A stretch of DNA of 64,000 bases from Streptomyces sp. HNM0575 (GCF_012726265.1 NZ_JAASAG010000014.1:88269-152268), one strand, 5' to 3'; numbered from the stretch's first letter, positions 40,161 to 50,319 are shown. A program made the numbers and translations. Notes: generated by a model not told the origin, from the sequence alone.

Positions 40161-41333
40161 ATGCCCCGTCCGACCAGCGACGTGCAAGCATTTGAAGCCC
40201 GCGCGACCGACGCCGACCTCGACGATCTGCGCGCCCGGCTGGCAGCGGCGCGGCTGCCGGAGGCCGAGACGGTCCGTAGCGCCGAGTCCGGCCCCCGCCG
40301 ATGGGAACAGGGCGTTCCGCTCGCCGACCTCGTCGATGTCGTGAACTACTGGCGCACCGGATACAAGTGGCGCTCGTTCGAAGAGCGCCTCGACCGGATC
40401 GGCCAGTTCCGTACGACCATCGACGATCTGGGAATCCATTTCCTGCACCGCCGGTCCGCGCGCGCGGACGCCATTCCTCTGATCTTGACGCACGGCTGGC
40501 CGGGCAGCATCGCCGAGTTCATCGACGTGGTGGACGAGTTGGCAGATCCGGAAGACGCAGACGTGCCGGCGTTCCACGTCGTGGTCCCGTCGCTGCCGGG
40601 CTTCGGTTACAGCGACAAACCGGCCGCCACCGGGTGGGGAACCGAGAAGATCGCGGCCGCGTGGGTGGAGTTGATGGGAAGGCTCGGATACGGCCGATTC
40701 GCGGCCCACGGCGGTGACTGGGGAGGCAATATCACCACGGTTCTCGGCGGCAGGTTCCCGGCGCACGTTCTCGGCATCCACACGACGTTCGCGGAGGCAC
40801 CGCCCGGATTGACGACCGACGGGCTGACGGCGGCCGAGCGCGAATGGACCGAGGAGACCCGCCATTTCTGGCGCCACCGTGCGGCGTACGCGAAGCAGCA
40901 GGCGACCCGGCCGCAGACCATCGGCTACTCGCTCGTCGACTCACCGGTCGGGCTTCTCGCCTGGATCCTCGACAAGTTCGCCGAGTGGTCGGACACCGAA
41001 GACAGCCCTTTCGAGACGATTTCCCGAGACCGCGTTCTCGACGACGTCACCCTGTATTGGCTGACGCGTACCGGTGCATCGTCGGCCCGCATCTACTACG
41101 AAAGCCACAACTCACTCGACCCGGAACTCCGGGTCGACGTCCCGTCGGCAGTCACCATGTATCCCCGCGACATCGAGAAGTGCCCTCGCCCCTGGGCACA
41201 GGAGCGATACCGGCGGATCGTCCGATGGAGTTCGCCCGAAACCGGGGGACATTTCCCGTCGCTTGAGGTTCCCGGGTATTTCATCAAGGATCTGCAAGAG
41301 GGCCTCGCGGCAGTGCTGGCCGCCAGCCGGTGA
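40161..41333 (+). CDS. Epoxide hydrolase (EHN family)
   Basis: This 390-residue alpha/beta hydrolase begins with the epoxide hydrolase N-terminal domain (residues about 8-95, YKWRSFEERLDRIGQFRTTIDDLGIHFLH). The oxyanion motif HGWPGS (111-116), the nucleophile Asp186 in GGDWGGN and a C-terminal His in GGHFPSLE follow. It opens epoxides to diols. AGGAGG before ATG 40161 is strong. It is probably regulated by the divergent CGNR protein through the repeats at 40058-40140. Confidence 0.9.
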   Translation: MPRPTSDVQAFEARATDADLDDLRARLAAARLPEAETVRSAESGPRRWEQGVPLADLVDVVNYWRTGYKWRSFEERLDRIGQFRTTIDDLGIHFLHRRSARADAIPLILTHGWPGSIAEFIDVVDELADPEDADVPAFHVVVPSLPGFGYSDKPAATGWGTEKIAAAWVELMGRLGYGRFAAHGGDWGGNITTVLGGRFPAHVLGIHTTFAEAPPGLTTDGLTAAEREWTEETRHFWRHRAAYAKQQATRPQTIGYSLVDSPVGLLAWILDKFAEWSDTEDSPFETISRDRVLDDVTLYWLTRTGASSARIYYESHNSLDPELRVDVPSAVTMYPRDIEKCPRPWAQERYRRIVRWSSPETGGHFPSLEVPGYFIKDLQEGLAAVLAASR

Positions 41334-41479
41334 ACGCGGCCCGATTTCGGCCCTCGATCACCGCCTGATCCGGCTCAAGGCGTTGCCGACGACACCCTCA
41401 ACTGCAAGGAGCCCCTTTGCAGCCGGACCTCGCATTGCGTTTCTGACGGACACGATCGCTGAAGGGCGAGCCCCATCCC

Positions 41480-42262
41480 ATGCCCACCCTCGTAGCCCTC
41501 CACGCCCACCCCGATGACGAAGTGCTGCTCACCGGCGGGACCCTGGCGCAGGCGGCGGCGCAGGGGCATCGGGTGGTGGTCGTCGTGGCCACCGACGGGC
41601 TGATGGGGGAGGCTCCCGAGGGCCAGGAGCCGCCGCGCATGCGGGAGTTGAGGGCGAGCGCGAAGGTGCTCGGGGTGGAGCGCGTGTTGCATCTCGGGTA
41701 TGCCGACAGCGGGCGCGGGCCCCTGCTGTATCCCGACCCGCCGGACCGGACGCGCTTCGCACGGGCGGCGACGGAGGACGCGGCGCGGAGGCTCGCGGAC
41801 GTGCTTCGGGAGGAAGGCGCCGAGCTGCTGCTCAGCTACGACGCGAACGGCGGATACGGGCACCGGGATCATGTGAAGGTGCACCACGTGGGGAGGCGGG
41901 CCGCCGAACTCGCGGGCACACCACGGCTGTTGGAGGCCACGGTCCCGCGGGAGACGATCGGCCGCCTGATGAGGCTCGCGCGGGCGCTGCGGCTTCCCGT
42001 CCGTTACGACGCGGAGGCGCTCGGCCGCTTCTGGAGCGCCCGCGCGGACATCACGCACGCCGTCGACGTACGGCGGTACGCGCGGCAGAAGCAGGCCGCG
42101 CTCGCCATGCATCGCAGCGAGGTGGAGAAGAGCGACGGCAGGCTCGCGCCCGCGATGCGCGTCCTCGTGCGGCTGCCGGCGCCGCTGTTCGGGCTGCTGC
42201 TGGGGAGGGAGTGGTTCGTCGAGGCCGGTCCGGGGCGCCCTCGCGCTCGTACGAGCCGCTAG
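41480..42262 (+). CDS. PIG-L family N-acetyl deacetylase
   Basis: This 260-residue LmbE/PIG-L enzyme has the zinc and catalytic motif AHPDDEVLLTGGTL at the N-terminus, and GGYGHRDHVKVHHVG with the second metal His. Relatives deacetylate N-acetylglucosaminyl compounds (mycothiol or teicoplanin-type substrates). The substrate here is unknown. The start ATG 41480 is the family start. It is convergent with the SseB-like gene. Confidence 0.88.
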   Translation: MPTLVALHAHPDDEVLLTGGTLAQAAAQGHRVVVVVATDGLMGEAPEGQEPPRMRELRASAKVLGVERVLHLGYADSGRGPLLYPDPPDRTRFARAATEDAARRLADVLREEGAELLLSYDANGGYGHRDHVKVHHVGRRAAELAGTPRLLEATVPRETIGRLMRLARALRLPVRYDAEALGRFWSARADITHAVDVRRYARQKQAALAMHRSEVEKSDGRLAPAMRVLVRLPAPLFGLLLGREWFVEAGPGRPRARTSR

Positions 42263-42332
42263 GAGCACGGAACCCAGCACGGAACCCAGCGCAGTGCCGC
42301 GCCCAGCGCCGCGGCCAGCACCGCCGTCCGTC

Positions 42333-42803
42333 TCAACGACGGGCCGCGCGGCCCCCGTTGGCCTCATACGCCTCCACCGTCGCCCGGTCCGGGACGATGC
42401 CCGCCACCGGCGGCAGCACCTTGCCCTTGGCGCTGCCCGCGTCGAGCGCCACCCCGCAGGGCCGGCCCGCGGCGGGGATGACGGAGTCGAGAAGCCGCCA
42501 GCCGAGGACCTTGCGGTAGTCCCAGCCCGTCTCGCCCTCCGTCTCGGAGGTGGCGGGCTGCCGTATGCCGGCGGCGGGATCGCTGCCCTTCTTGGCGAAG
42601 CGCGTGAGGGTCTTCTCGTCGGAGAAGGCCAGTATCCAGCGGATTCCGCCGAGTTCGGCGGACCAGAGGCCGCCCTGGTCGTCGAAGGGCACGAGTACGG
42701 CGCGGTGCCGGAAGCCGTCGAGGAAGGCGGTGAACTCCGGTGCCGCCGCGGCGGCTTCCTTCCGTACCTGCTGCTCGGCAGCGACGAGATCGGTCAGTTG
42801 CAC
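42333..42803 (-). CDS. SseB-like hypothetical protein
   Basis: This 156-residue protein has the SseB N-terminal-like pattern: a helix (LTDLVAAEQQV), then FRHRAVLVPFDDQGGLWSAELGGIRWILAFSDEKTLTRFAKKG. Small actinobacterial SseB proteins of this size have no assigned function. The start is GTG 42803 after a G-rich Shine-Dalgarno-like site; a TTG at 42815 is possible. Confidence 0.7.
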   Translation of the reverse strand: MQLTDLVAAEQQVRKEAAAAAPEFTAFLDGFRHRAVLVPFDDQGGLWSAELGGIRWILAFSDEKTLTRFAKKGSDPAAGIRQPATSETEGETGWDYRKVLGWRLLDSVIPAAGRPCGVALDAGSAKGKVLPPVAGIVPDRATVEAYEANGGRAARR

Positions 42804-42987
42804 TGCTGCCCCCAACCCCTCTGCTGCCCTCGGCCGTCACACGTGCCCCAACTGGGGGCATGCTGGCAGCGATACGAGGGCCCCGCAAGTATGTGCTGGT
42901 CGATACCCGGTCACACGGAGTGAGGAGCTTGGGCGGCTTTGCGCCACCGCCGCCGCCCTCGCGGCACACCCGGCCGTCCCGCTGCCG

Positions 42988-44769
42988 TCACCGCGCCGGG
43001 AAGCCCCGAGGCTCGTAAGGGGCCGGTGGCCCGCCCCAACTCACCGGCCGCCGATAGCGGTTGAGGCTCACCGCCGCCGAGGCCGTGGCGGGTCCGGCGA
43101 CGCCGTGCCGCTGCCAGAGATGGTGCAGGAGTTCCTGTTCGCGCGCCTGGAAGTCCGGCGCCGGCGAACCGTGGTGCGCCCGGGCCCGCAGCAGCGCGAG
43201 GGACGTGGCGAAGTGCTGGTATTCGGCGACCGTACGGGCACCCGTCGGCCCGTGCGTACTGCGTGCCAGCGAACGCGCCGCCGCACGCGCCCTCATGGAC
43301 GCCAGCCCCCACGGCTCGGGCTCCTCGAACCAGCCGGCCGCCGCATAAGCGGGAAGCGTGTCGCGGACCGTGCGCAGCTCCAGCCGCCGCGACCAGATCG
43401 CCAGCCACGTCAGCGCGGTGAAGACGGGGATCATGAAGAGGGCGTAGACGAAGAGGAAGGTGAAGTCGGGCAGCGACGCGGATCCGTTCCAGATCGAGTG
43501 CAGCAGCGACGCCGTGAGCAGCCCGAGGACCGGGATGAGGATGCGCAGCGTGCGACCCAGCGAGGGCAGCGCGGCGACGATGCCGAAGGCGATGCCCGTC
43601 ATCGTCGTGAAGAGCGGATGCGCGAACGGCGCCACGACGATGCGGATGAAGAACGTCATGGCGGTCACCGACTCGTGCAGGGCCTCCGGGCCCAGGAGTT
43701 GGTCCTCGCCGAAGGCGGTGCCGAGGTAGAGCACGTTCTCGGTGAATGCGAAGCCGGCGGCGGTGATGCCCGCGATGGCTATCCCGGAGACGACCCCGTT
43801 GAAGTCGCGCCTGCGGAAGAAGAAGAGCAGCAGTATCGCGGCGCCCTTGGCGGTCTCCTCGACGACGGGCGCGATGACCGTGGAGCCCAGCACGTCCGCT
43901 CGCGGCTGGGCGTCGGCGTCGGCGAAGGACGTGACGAGCCAGCTCGTGGCGAGGGTGTTGGTCAGCAGGGCGACGAGCGTCGCCGCGAACGCGCCCCACG
44001 CGAAGGCGAAGAGATGGTTCCGCCACGGCGTCGGCTCGACCCCGTCGATCCAGCGGAACGCGGACACGAGCAGCGGCACGGGCAGCACCGCCAGCCCCAG
44101 CCCGACGAGCAGACCGACGGTGCCCGTCTGCTCCCGTACGAGACCGAGGATGATCAGGCCGCAGAGCGCGAGCAGCGTGACGAGGGTCAGGGCGCGGAGC
44201 GTGCGGCGGTGGCGGTGCCACCAGGAGGGGGCCGCGGGCGGGCGGTAGCGCCAGTCCGCGGGGGAGGCGGGCATCGCGGGGAACCGGGGCTGCTGTGCCC
44301 AGGCCGGGACGGGGGCGTACGGCTGGGGCTGTGCGTACGGCGGGAGTTGAGGCTGTGAGTACGGGCCGGGGGCGGCGTGCGGCCGGGACCAGGGGTCCGT
44401 CGGACGGGGCTGTGCCTGCGGCTGCGGCTGCGGCGGTTGCGCCCGGGGCTGCGGCTGCGGCTGTGCCTGGGTCTGTGCCTGCGGCGGTTGCGCAGGGGGC
44501 GGCGGGGCCTGCTGAGGGGCGCCGCCCGTTCCGCCCGCGCCGCCGTGTGCTCCACCCGGCCCGCCAGCTCCGGGCGCTCCGGTCGCTCCGGTCGCGCCGC
44601 TCGTTCCGCCCGCGTCCCGTCCGCCCGTCTCCGGAGCCGTACCGCCGTGGTCCGGAGCGGGCCCGTCCGTACCTGCTTCCCACCCCTCCATGGAGGGCCG
44701 GTCCGCGTGCGGGGGCGCGTTGCGTGCGCCAGAGGCTTCGTCGTCCACCACTTGACAGTAACGACGCAT
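42988..44769 (-). CDS. PrsW family intramembrane metalloprotease
   Basis: This 593-residue protein has a Gly/Ala then Pro/Gln-rich cytoplasmic N-terminus of about 180 residues (QPQPQPRAQPP), about eight membrane helices, and the PrsW motifs APVVEETAKGAAI (EEtxxK), AGFAFTENVLYL and a downstream AHPLFTTMTG and LHSIWN with His residues. PrsW proteases cleave anti-sigma factors in other bacteria. The C-terminal 150 residues are soluble. The start could also be GTG 44748 or 44751. The target is unknown. Confidence 0.88.
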   Translation of the reverse strand: MRRYCQVVDDEASGARNAPPHADRPSMEGWEAGTDGPAPDHGGTAPETGGRDAGGTSGATGATGAPGAGGPGGAHGGAGGTGGAPQQAPPPPAQPPQAQTQAQPQPQPRAQPPQPQPQAQPRPTDPWSRPHAAPGPYSQPQLPPYAQPQPYAPVPAWAQQPRFPAMPASPADWRYRPPAAPSWWHRHRRTLRALTLVTLLALCGLIILGLVREQTGTVGLLVGLGLAVLPVPLLVSAFRWIDGVEPTPWRNHLFAFAWGAFAATLVALLTNTLATSWLVTSFADADAQPRADVLGSTVIAPVVEETAKGAAILLLFFFRRRDFNGVVSGIAIAGITAAGFAFTENVLYLGTAFGEDQLLGPEALHESVTAMTFFIRIVVAPFAHPLFTTMTGIAFGIVAALPSLGRTLRILIPVLGLLTASLLHSIWNGSASLPDFTFLFVYALFMIPVFTALTWLAIWSRRLELRTVRDTLPAYAAAGWFEEPEPWGLASMRARAAARSLARSTHGPTGARTVAEYQHFATSLALLRARAHHGSPAPDFQAREQELLHHLWQRHGVAGPATASAAVSLNRYRRPVSWGGPPAPYEPRGFPAR

Positions 44770-44965
44770 GCGGCGGCCCGGAGTGGAGTGCCCCGGATTG
44801 ACGGACGAGTGCTGCCGACGGGGGCCTCATCGCTGATCACGAGGCGGTTTATTCACTCGTTTGGAGTGATTTGCCCATGGATGTTCTGGTACGGGCGTGC
44901 GCGCTTCGTCAGGCGGCGTTTGCCTGGAGACGGAGCGATACGCCATTGGGAGTAGGAGGCACTTC

Positions 44966-45889
44966 ATGATCTCCCAGGAGCAGATCCCCGCAGTCGTCGA
45001 CCACATGATCTACGACCCGGACGGCAAGAAGATCGGCGAAGCCCGCCACGTCTTCCTCGACGAGAGGACGGGCGATCCGGAATGGGCCACGGTGCGCACG
45101 GGACTCTTCGGCACCCAGGAGACGTTCGTACCCATCCATGACGGCCGTCTCGTCGGTGACAACATCGAGGTGCCTTTCCGGAGGACCCAGGTGAGGGACG
45201 CGCCTCACATGGACGTCTCGAAGGGCCGCCTCACCGAGCAGCAGGAGCGCGAGCTGTACAGCTTCTACGGCCTGGCCTGGGACGGCACGCAGGCGCCGGC
45301 CGAAGGAGAGACCGGAGGCGCCGCCGGTACCGAGGAGGCGCAGGGCACGGAGACGGCCATGGGCGCAGGCGCGGCGGGAGCCGCGGGTGCGGCCGGAGCG
45401 GCCACCGCCGGTGCGCGGCCGTACGGACGCACGGACGTCGACACGGGCGCTGGCGCGGGTGCCGCCACCGGCTTTGCGGCCGGGCAGGATGCCATGACCC
45501 GCTCCGAGGAGCATCTGCGCGTCGGTACGGAGCGGATCGAGACCGGTCGTGCGCGCCTGCTGAAGTACGTGGTGACGGAGGACGTCGAGCAGACGGTCCC
45601 GGTGCGTCACGAGGAGGTGCGGATCGAGCGCGAGCCGATCACCGACGCCAACAGGGACGCCGCGATGAGCGGGCCCGCGATCTCGGAGGACGCCTACGAG
45701 ATCGTTCTGCACGACGAGCGTCCGGTCGTCGAGACCGAGACCGTGCCGGTCGAGCGGATACGCCTGGTCACCGAGGAGCACGTCGACCAGGAGACCGTCC
45801 GCGGCACCGTGCGCAAGGAGCGCATCGAGGTCGAGGGCATCGACGACTCGGCGTCGTACGGCTCCTCCGGGACCGGTACGGCGGCCTGA
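44966..45889 (+). CDS. PRC-barrel and DUF2382 stress-type protein
   Basis: This 307-residue protein has an N-terminal PRC-barrel (residues about 5-85, VVDHMIYDPDGKKIGEARHVFLDERTGDPEWATVRTG, shown only in part), an Ala/Gly-rich linker, and a C-terminal DUF2382 domain with paired charged strands (RLLKYVVTEDVEQTVPVRHEEVRIEREP). Such proteins are abundant in actinobacteria and linked to stress. AGGAGG six bases before ATG 44966 is a strong start. It is divergent from prsW. Confidence 0.9.
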   Translation: MISQEQIPAVVDHMIYDPDGKKIGEARHVFLDERTGDPEWATVRTGLFGTQETFVPIHDGRLVGDNIEVPFRRTQVRDAPHMDVSKGRLTEQQERELYSFYGLAWDGTQAPAEGETGGAAGTEEAQGTETAMGAGAAGAAGAAGAATAGARPYGRTDVDTGAGAGAATGFAAGQDAMTRSEEHLRVGTERIETGRARLLKYVVTEDVEQTVPVRHEEVRIEREPITDANRDAAMSGPAISEDAYEIVLHDERPVVETETVPVERIRLVTEEHVDQETVRGTVRKERIEVEGIDDSASYGSSGTGTAA

Positions 45890-46024
45890 CACCGGGCGGT
45901 CGACACAGCAGGCAACACGACAGCGAAACAGCGCGACAGCGCGAAGCGCGACAACGGGGCAACGGGGGCACCGGGTTGCCGGACAGCCGAGGGCCGGGTT
46001 CACCGCCCGGCCCTCGGCCGTGGG

Positions 46025-46873
46025 TCAGCGGCGCCGGAACAGCAGGTCGCGTACCTTGTGCCCCTTGCCGACCCCCTGCTCCTCGAAGCGCGTACGGGGC
46101 CGGATGGCCGGGCGGGGTGCGTAGCCGCTGTCGAGCTGCGTGTTCTCGTATGCGGGGTGGCCGGAGAGGACGTCGAGCATCTGCTCGGCGTACGGCTCCC
46201 AGTCCGTGGCGCAGTGCACCAGGGCGCCCGAACGGAGCGGGCCCGCCGCGAGATCGAGGAACTCGGGCTGGATGAGGCGGCGTTTGTGGTGCCGCTTCTT
46301 GGGCCAGGGGTCCGGGAAGTAGACGCGGAGGCCGGCGAGGGACTCCGGGGCGAGCATCTCGCGGAGCAGGATGATCGCATCGCCGTTACCCACGCGGACG
46401 TTGGTCAGGCCGCGCTCCTCGGCGAGGCGCAGCAGATTGCCCTGGCCGGGGGTGTGCACGTCGACGGCGAGGATGTCGGTGTCCGGGTCGGCGGCGGCCA
46501 TCTCGGCGGTCGCCTCGCCCATGCCGAAGCCGATCTCCAGCACTACGGGGCGTGCCTCGCGGGCGGGCTCGGGTGCGGCGGCGGACGAGTCGCCGGAACC
46601 GCCCGCGTCTCCCGCGAAGAGCTCGGCGAGCTCGATGCGGCGCAGGCCGTCGATGTCGAAGCCCCAGTGGGGCCAGAGCCGGCGCAGCGCCGCGCGCTGC
46701 CCGCTCGTGACACGGCTGCGGCGGGGCTGGAAGCTGCGGATGCGCCGCTCGTGGTGCGAACCGGCCGGGTCCGCGGAAGGGCCGGTGCCGTCCGGAAACA
46801 TGGCGGGCTTCCCGGGCTGCTGGGGCTGCTCGGCTTTCCCGGGAGTCTCGGGGTTCTCAGGCGTCTCAGGCAC
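46025..46873 (-). CDS. trmB: tRNA (guanine-N7)-methyltransferase TrmB
   Basis: This 282-residue enzyme makes m7G46 in tRNA using SAM. The family blocks are complete: VLEIGFGMGEATAEM, DILAVDVHTPGQGNL, VYFPDPWPKKRHHKRRLIQPEF, CATDWEPYAEQML and TRFEEQGVGKGHKVRDL. An N-terminal extension of about 50 residues is Pro/Glu-rich. The start GTG 46873 has GGAAG upstream; GTG 46897 would add eight residues. Confidence 0.95.
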   Translation of the reverse strand: MPETPENPETPGKAEQPQQPGKPAMFPDGTGPSADPAGSHHERRIRSFQPRRSRVTSGQRAALRRLWPHWGFDIDGLRRIELAELFAGDAGGSGDSSAAAPEPAREARPVVLEIGFGMGEATAEMAAADPDTDILAVDVHTPGQGNLLRLAEERGLTNVRVGNGDAIILLREMLAPESLAGLRVYFPDPWPKKRHHKRRLIQPEFLDLAAGPLRSGALVHCATDWEPYAEQMLDVLSGHPAYENTQLDSGYAPRPAIRPRTRFEEQGVGKGHKVRDLLFRRR

Positions 46874-47009
46874 AGTGCTTCCACTGTACGGGCGCACGAT
46901 GCGGGCGCGGAGCGGGGCAGAGTACGGGCGGAGCTGGGGCGGAGTTCGGGCGCCGACGGGGCGGAACGCGGTCGCGTACGGGCAGTTCGCCGGCCGGTGC
47001 GCTGGTGGC

Positions 47010-48386
47010 TCAGCGGCCCGCCGCCTCCAGCGCGTTGAGCGCGCTCAGCGCACGTGCCGCAACCTCGCGGCCGATGGGGAGCGAGGCAGTGGCGGCGGGC
47101 GAAGGGGCGTTGAGGACGTGGACCGCGTGCGGGCCCTCGGTGATCAGGAAGTCGTCGACGAGCGTCCCGTCGTGCAGCACCGCCTGCGCGCGCACCCCCG
47201 CGGGCGCCGGCACGAGGTCGTCCGCGGAGACCTCCGGCAGCAGGCGCCGAACCGCCGTGGTGAAGGCGGACTTGGACAGGGAGCGGTGCAACTCGCCCGC
47301 CCCGTAACGCCAGTGGCGGCGGGCGAGGCGCCACGAACCGGGATGCGCGAGGACCGAGGCCAGCTCGCCCGGCCGCACCGTGCGCCAGTCGTACCCCTCA
47401 AGTGCCAGAGCGGGCACGGCGTTCGGGCCGATATGGACGGCGCCGTCGATGCCGCGCGTGAGATGCACGCCCAGGAAGGGGAAGGCCGGGTCGGGCACGG
47501 GATAGACGAGGCCGCGCACCAACTCCTCGCGGGCAGCCGTCAGTTCGTAGTACTCGCCGCGGAACGGGACGATGCTCGCCGCCGGTTCATCGCCTGTGAG
47601 GCGGGCGATGCCCGCGCAGTGCAGGCCGGCGCAGTTGACCATCGCGCGGGCCCGTATGACGGAAGAGCCGGGCGTGGCGGGGGCGTCGGCGATCCCGGCC
47701 GGGACCGCCGTGCCTGCCTGCCGGTCTCCCGTGCCTGACCGCCGGCCTGCCGGGCCTTCCGTGATCGCGCGGACGGCCACGCCCGTGCCGGGGCGGCGCT
47801 CGACGGCGTCGACCCGCGAGCCGTAGCGGATCTCCGCGCCGCCCTCCTCGGCGAGCCGAGCCAGCCGCCCGGCGACGGCGCCGAAGTCGCACACCCCCGT
47901 CGTGCCGACGTGGATGGCGGCCAGGCCGCGCACGTGCGGCTCGCGCTCGGCGATCTGCGCCGGGCCCAACTCCCGTACCGGAATGCCGTGTTGCCTGCCG
48001 CGCTGGATGAGCGCGTGTAGCCGGGGCAGCTCCTCGCGCTCGGTCGCGACGATCAGCTTGCCCGTGACCTCGTGCGGAATGCCGTGCTCCGCGCAGAAGT
48101 CGACCATCTCGGCCGCACCCTCCACGGCGAAACGTGCCTTGAGCGAGCCGGGCCGGTAGTAGATGCCGCTGTGGATCACTCCGCTGTTCCGCCCGGTCTG
48201 GTGCCGGGCAGGGCCGTGCTCCTTCTCCAGCACGACGACGCGGGTGCCCGGAGCGGCCCGCGTGATCGCATACGCCGTGGAGAGCCCGACGATGCCGCCG
48301 CCGACGATCACGACGTCGCAGTCGTACCCGGGGCGGGAACGGGCGCGGCGGGAGCCGCCGGGCGACGCGGGCACCGGCTCTTGCAT
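47010..48386 (-). CDS. lhgO: L-2-hydroxyglutarate oxidase LhgO
   Basis: This 458-residue FAD enzyme oxidises L-2-hydroxyglutarate to 2-oxoglutarate. The FAD site CDVVIVGGGIVGLSTAYAI is near the N-terminus, followed by LEKEHGPARHQTGRNSGVIHSGIYYRPGS (partly) and GEYYEL, all typical of LhgO/YgaF. A Gly/Arg-rich insertion of about 35 residues (GPAGRRSGTGDRQAG region) lies in the middle and is species-specific. The start at 48386 has GGGAG four bases upstream; a longer frame to 48665 is low complexity. The product could enter the TCA cycle. Confidence 0.9.
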   Translation of the reverse strand: MQEPVPASPGGSRRARSRPGYDCDVVIVGGGIVGLSTAYAITRAAPGTRVVVLEKEHGPARHQTGRNSGVIHSGIYYRPGSLKARFAVEGAAEMVDFCAEHGIPHEVTGKLIVATEREELPRLHALIQRGRQHGIPVRELGPAQIAEREPHVRGLAAIHVGTTGVCDFGAVAGRLARLAEEGGAEIRYGSRVDAVERRPGTGVAVRAITEGPAGRRSGTGDRQAGTAVPAGIADAPATPGSSVIRARAMVNCAGLHCAGIARLTGDEPAASIVPFRGEYYELTAAREELVRGLVYPVPDPAFPFLGVHLTRGIDGAVHIGPNAVPALALEGYDWRTVRPGELASVLAHPGSWRLARRHWRYGAGELHRSLSKSAFTTAVRRLLPEVSADDLVPAPAGVRAQAVLHDGTLVDDFLITEGPHAVHVLNAPSPAATASLPIGREVAARALSALNALEAAGR

Positions 48387-48710
48387 GGCTCTCCCGGGGG
48401 TGGTGCTGGGGATGGGGGACGCGGCGGGACTGCGGGCGGATGTACGGCTCGGGTGCGGACTGGACTGCGGGCGGGACTGCGGGCGTGTGAACGGGTGCGG
48501 TCCGCTCATCGGGGTCGTGTCGGCGGGCACGTCTTCCATCATGAACCGCACCACTGACAACGGGCAGCGACGCAGGTCACGATCGCGCCGACGCCGTTCC
48601 GGGCGGACCTGCTCCGGCACTGCCCGCACGACCCGCATCGCTCGCCCCACGCACACAGGAAGCACCCGCCGTACGACCGCGCCTGCCGCGCCCGCCGCGC
48701 CCGTCCCGCG
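48387..48710. other. Gap between lhgO and the helical-repeat regulator
   Basis: No gene is recognised. A run of ACTGCGGGCG-like repeats occurs at about 48428-48490. If lhgO starts further upstream, part of this stretch would be its low-complexity N-terminus. Confidence 0.45.
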
Positions 48711-50228
48711 TCACGCAGGTGCCGCCAGCAGCGGCCGCGCCTGCTCCCGCAGCTCGGCGACCCGCGGCTCGTCCCCGTACGGCTCCAGGCGGTTCAGCAG
48801 GTCCCGTACGTACTCCGTGGTGCGCGCCGACGAGATGCGTCCCGCCACCTCGACCGCGCGGGCTCCGGCCGCGCACGCCGCGTCCAGGTTGCCCGACTCC
48901 AGCTCGGCCACCGCCGATACGACGAGACGCAGCCCGTGCGACCGTACGAACTCCTCGGTGGGCTTCGAGAGCGCCTTCTCGGTGAAACGGCGCACCTGGC
49001 GGGGCGCGTTGAGATCGCGATAGCACTCGGCGGCGTCGGCCGCGAGCCGGTCGTAGGAGTAGAAGTCCAGCCAGGACGGGTCGCCGTCGCCCTCGCGCGC
49101 CCGCTCCAGCCAGCTCTCCGCGTCGGACAGCGCGGCGCCGCACGCGTGGGCGTCGTTGGCCTTGGCGTGCGCGCGGGCCTCGACGAGGCGGAAGAAGCTC
49201 ATGGTGCGTGCGGTGGCCAGGCTGCGGTTGCGTTCCACGGCGGCCTGCGCGAGGTCGACGCCCTCGTCGGCGAAGCCGCGGTAGGTGGCCTGGAGGGACA
49301 TGGAGGCCAGTACGTATCCGCCGAGGGGGACGTCGGCCGCGGCGCGGGCGAGCCGCAGCGCCTGGATGTAGTAGCGCTGGGCCGCCTCCTGTTGGCCGGT
49401 GTCGAAGGCCATCCACCCGGCGAGACGGGTGAGTTCGGATGTGGCGCCGAAGAGGGACCGGCCGACCTCGTCGGTGTACGCGCCGAGGAGTAATGGTGCC
49501 GCGTCCACCCGCAGGCACTCGGGCACCATCGACGAACGCCAGTCCCCGCCCCCGTACTTGGAGTCCCAGCGGCGGGCCTCGTCGGCGGCCTCGCGCAGCT
49601 TCGCGACGTCCGTGTGACCGACGCGCAGGGGCGAGTGGTCAGGGTCGCCCGAGCCGTCGGCGTTGCCCGCGGTCCCGTCCGCCGCGCTGCCGCCACCGGG
49701 GCCGGTCATGCCCGGGCCGGGGCCGGCGCCCGAGGCGGCGGCGGTCTCCGGATCGCGGGCGACCGAGCTGTCGGCCGGGGTTATCAGCCAGCGGGACGCC
49801 GGCGTCGCGTACGCGCTGACCGCGAACGACCCGGCCAGGGACTGCCAGATGCCGCCACCGCCGCGCCGCCCGCCGTGCAGATCCAGCCGGTAGAGATCGG
49901 TGGCCGACTTGACCGCCGCCCGTACGTCGCGCGGGAAGGCGAGGCCGACCTCGGGAGCGGGGTCGGCGTCCGCGAGGCCGATCTCGTGCAGCGGCACGGG
50001 ACGCCCCAGCTTGCTGCCGATCGCCGCCGCGATGAGGTGTGGCGCGGCGCCCTGCGGGACCATTCCCTTGGAGACCCAGCGGGCGACCGACGTCTTGTCA
50101 TAGCGGAGCGTCAGACCGCGCTGCGCTCCCAAGTCGTTGACCCTGCGGGCGAGTCCGGCGTTGCTGATTCCTGCGAGGGCTAGGACGGTGCCGAGTTTCT
50201 CATTCGGCCCGCGTGGCTCCCTGGACAT
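48711..50228 (-). CDS. Large cytoplasmic regulator with helical repeats
   Basis: This 505-residue protein starts MSREPRGPNEKLGTVLALAG. It has an N-terminal helix-turn-helix-like part (ISNAGLARRVNDLGAQRG, TSVARWVSKGMVPQG), a Gly/Ala linker, and a C-terminal all-alpha region resembling tetratricopeptide repeats (about residues 240-490). This architecture is typical of Streptomyces regulators such as the NsdA group; I do not assign an ortholog. It lies next to the sporulation-associated gene, so a developmental role is plausible. ATG 50228 is chosen for the conserved start. A predicted promoter lies at 50380-50408. Confidence 0.82.
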   Translation of the reverse strand: MSREPRGPNEKLGTVLALAGISNAGLARRVNDLGAQRGLTLRYDKTSVARWVSKGMVPQGAAPHLIAAAIGSKLGRPVPLHEIGLADADPAPEVGLAFPRDVRAAVKSATDLYRLDLHGGRRGGGGIWQSLAGSFAVSAYATPASRWLITPADSSVARDPETAAASGAGPGPGMTGPGGGSAADGTAGNADGSGDPDHSPLRVGHTDVAKLREAADEARRWDSKYGGGDWRSSMVPECLRVDAAPLLLGAYTDEVGRSLFGATSELTRLAGWMAFDTGQQEAAQRYYIQALRLARAAADVPLGGYVLASMSLQATYRGFADEGVDLAQAAVERNRSLATARTMSFFRLVEARAHAKANDAHACGAALSDAESWLERAREGDGDPSWLDFYSYDRLAADAAECYRDLNAPRQVRRFTEKALSKPTEEFVRSHGLRLVVSAVAELESGNLDAACAAGARAVEVAGRISSARTTEYVRDLLNRLEPYGDEPRVAELREQARPLLAAPA

Positions 50229-50300
50229 GCGCGCACACCCCTGACACACACCGACGGCCGCCCCGCCGGCCGTCGCGAACCGGCGGCGAGGCACCTGCTA

Positions 50301-50319
50301 CCCGCGCGAGAGTCGCGGG
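50301..50319 (-). other. Hairpin in the regulator leader
   Basis: CCCGCG and CGCGGG (7-base loop) lie in the predicted 5' untranslated region of the 48711-50228 gene, about 75 bases before its start. Confidence 0.5.
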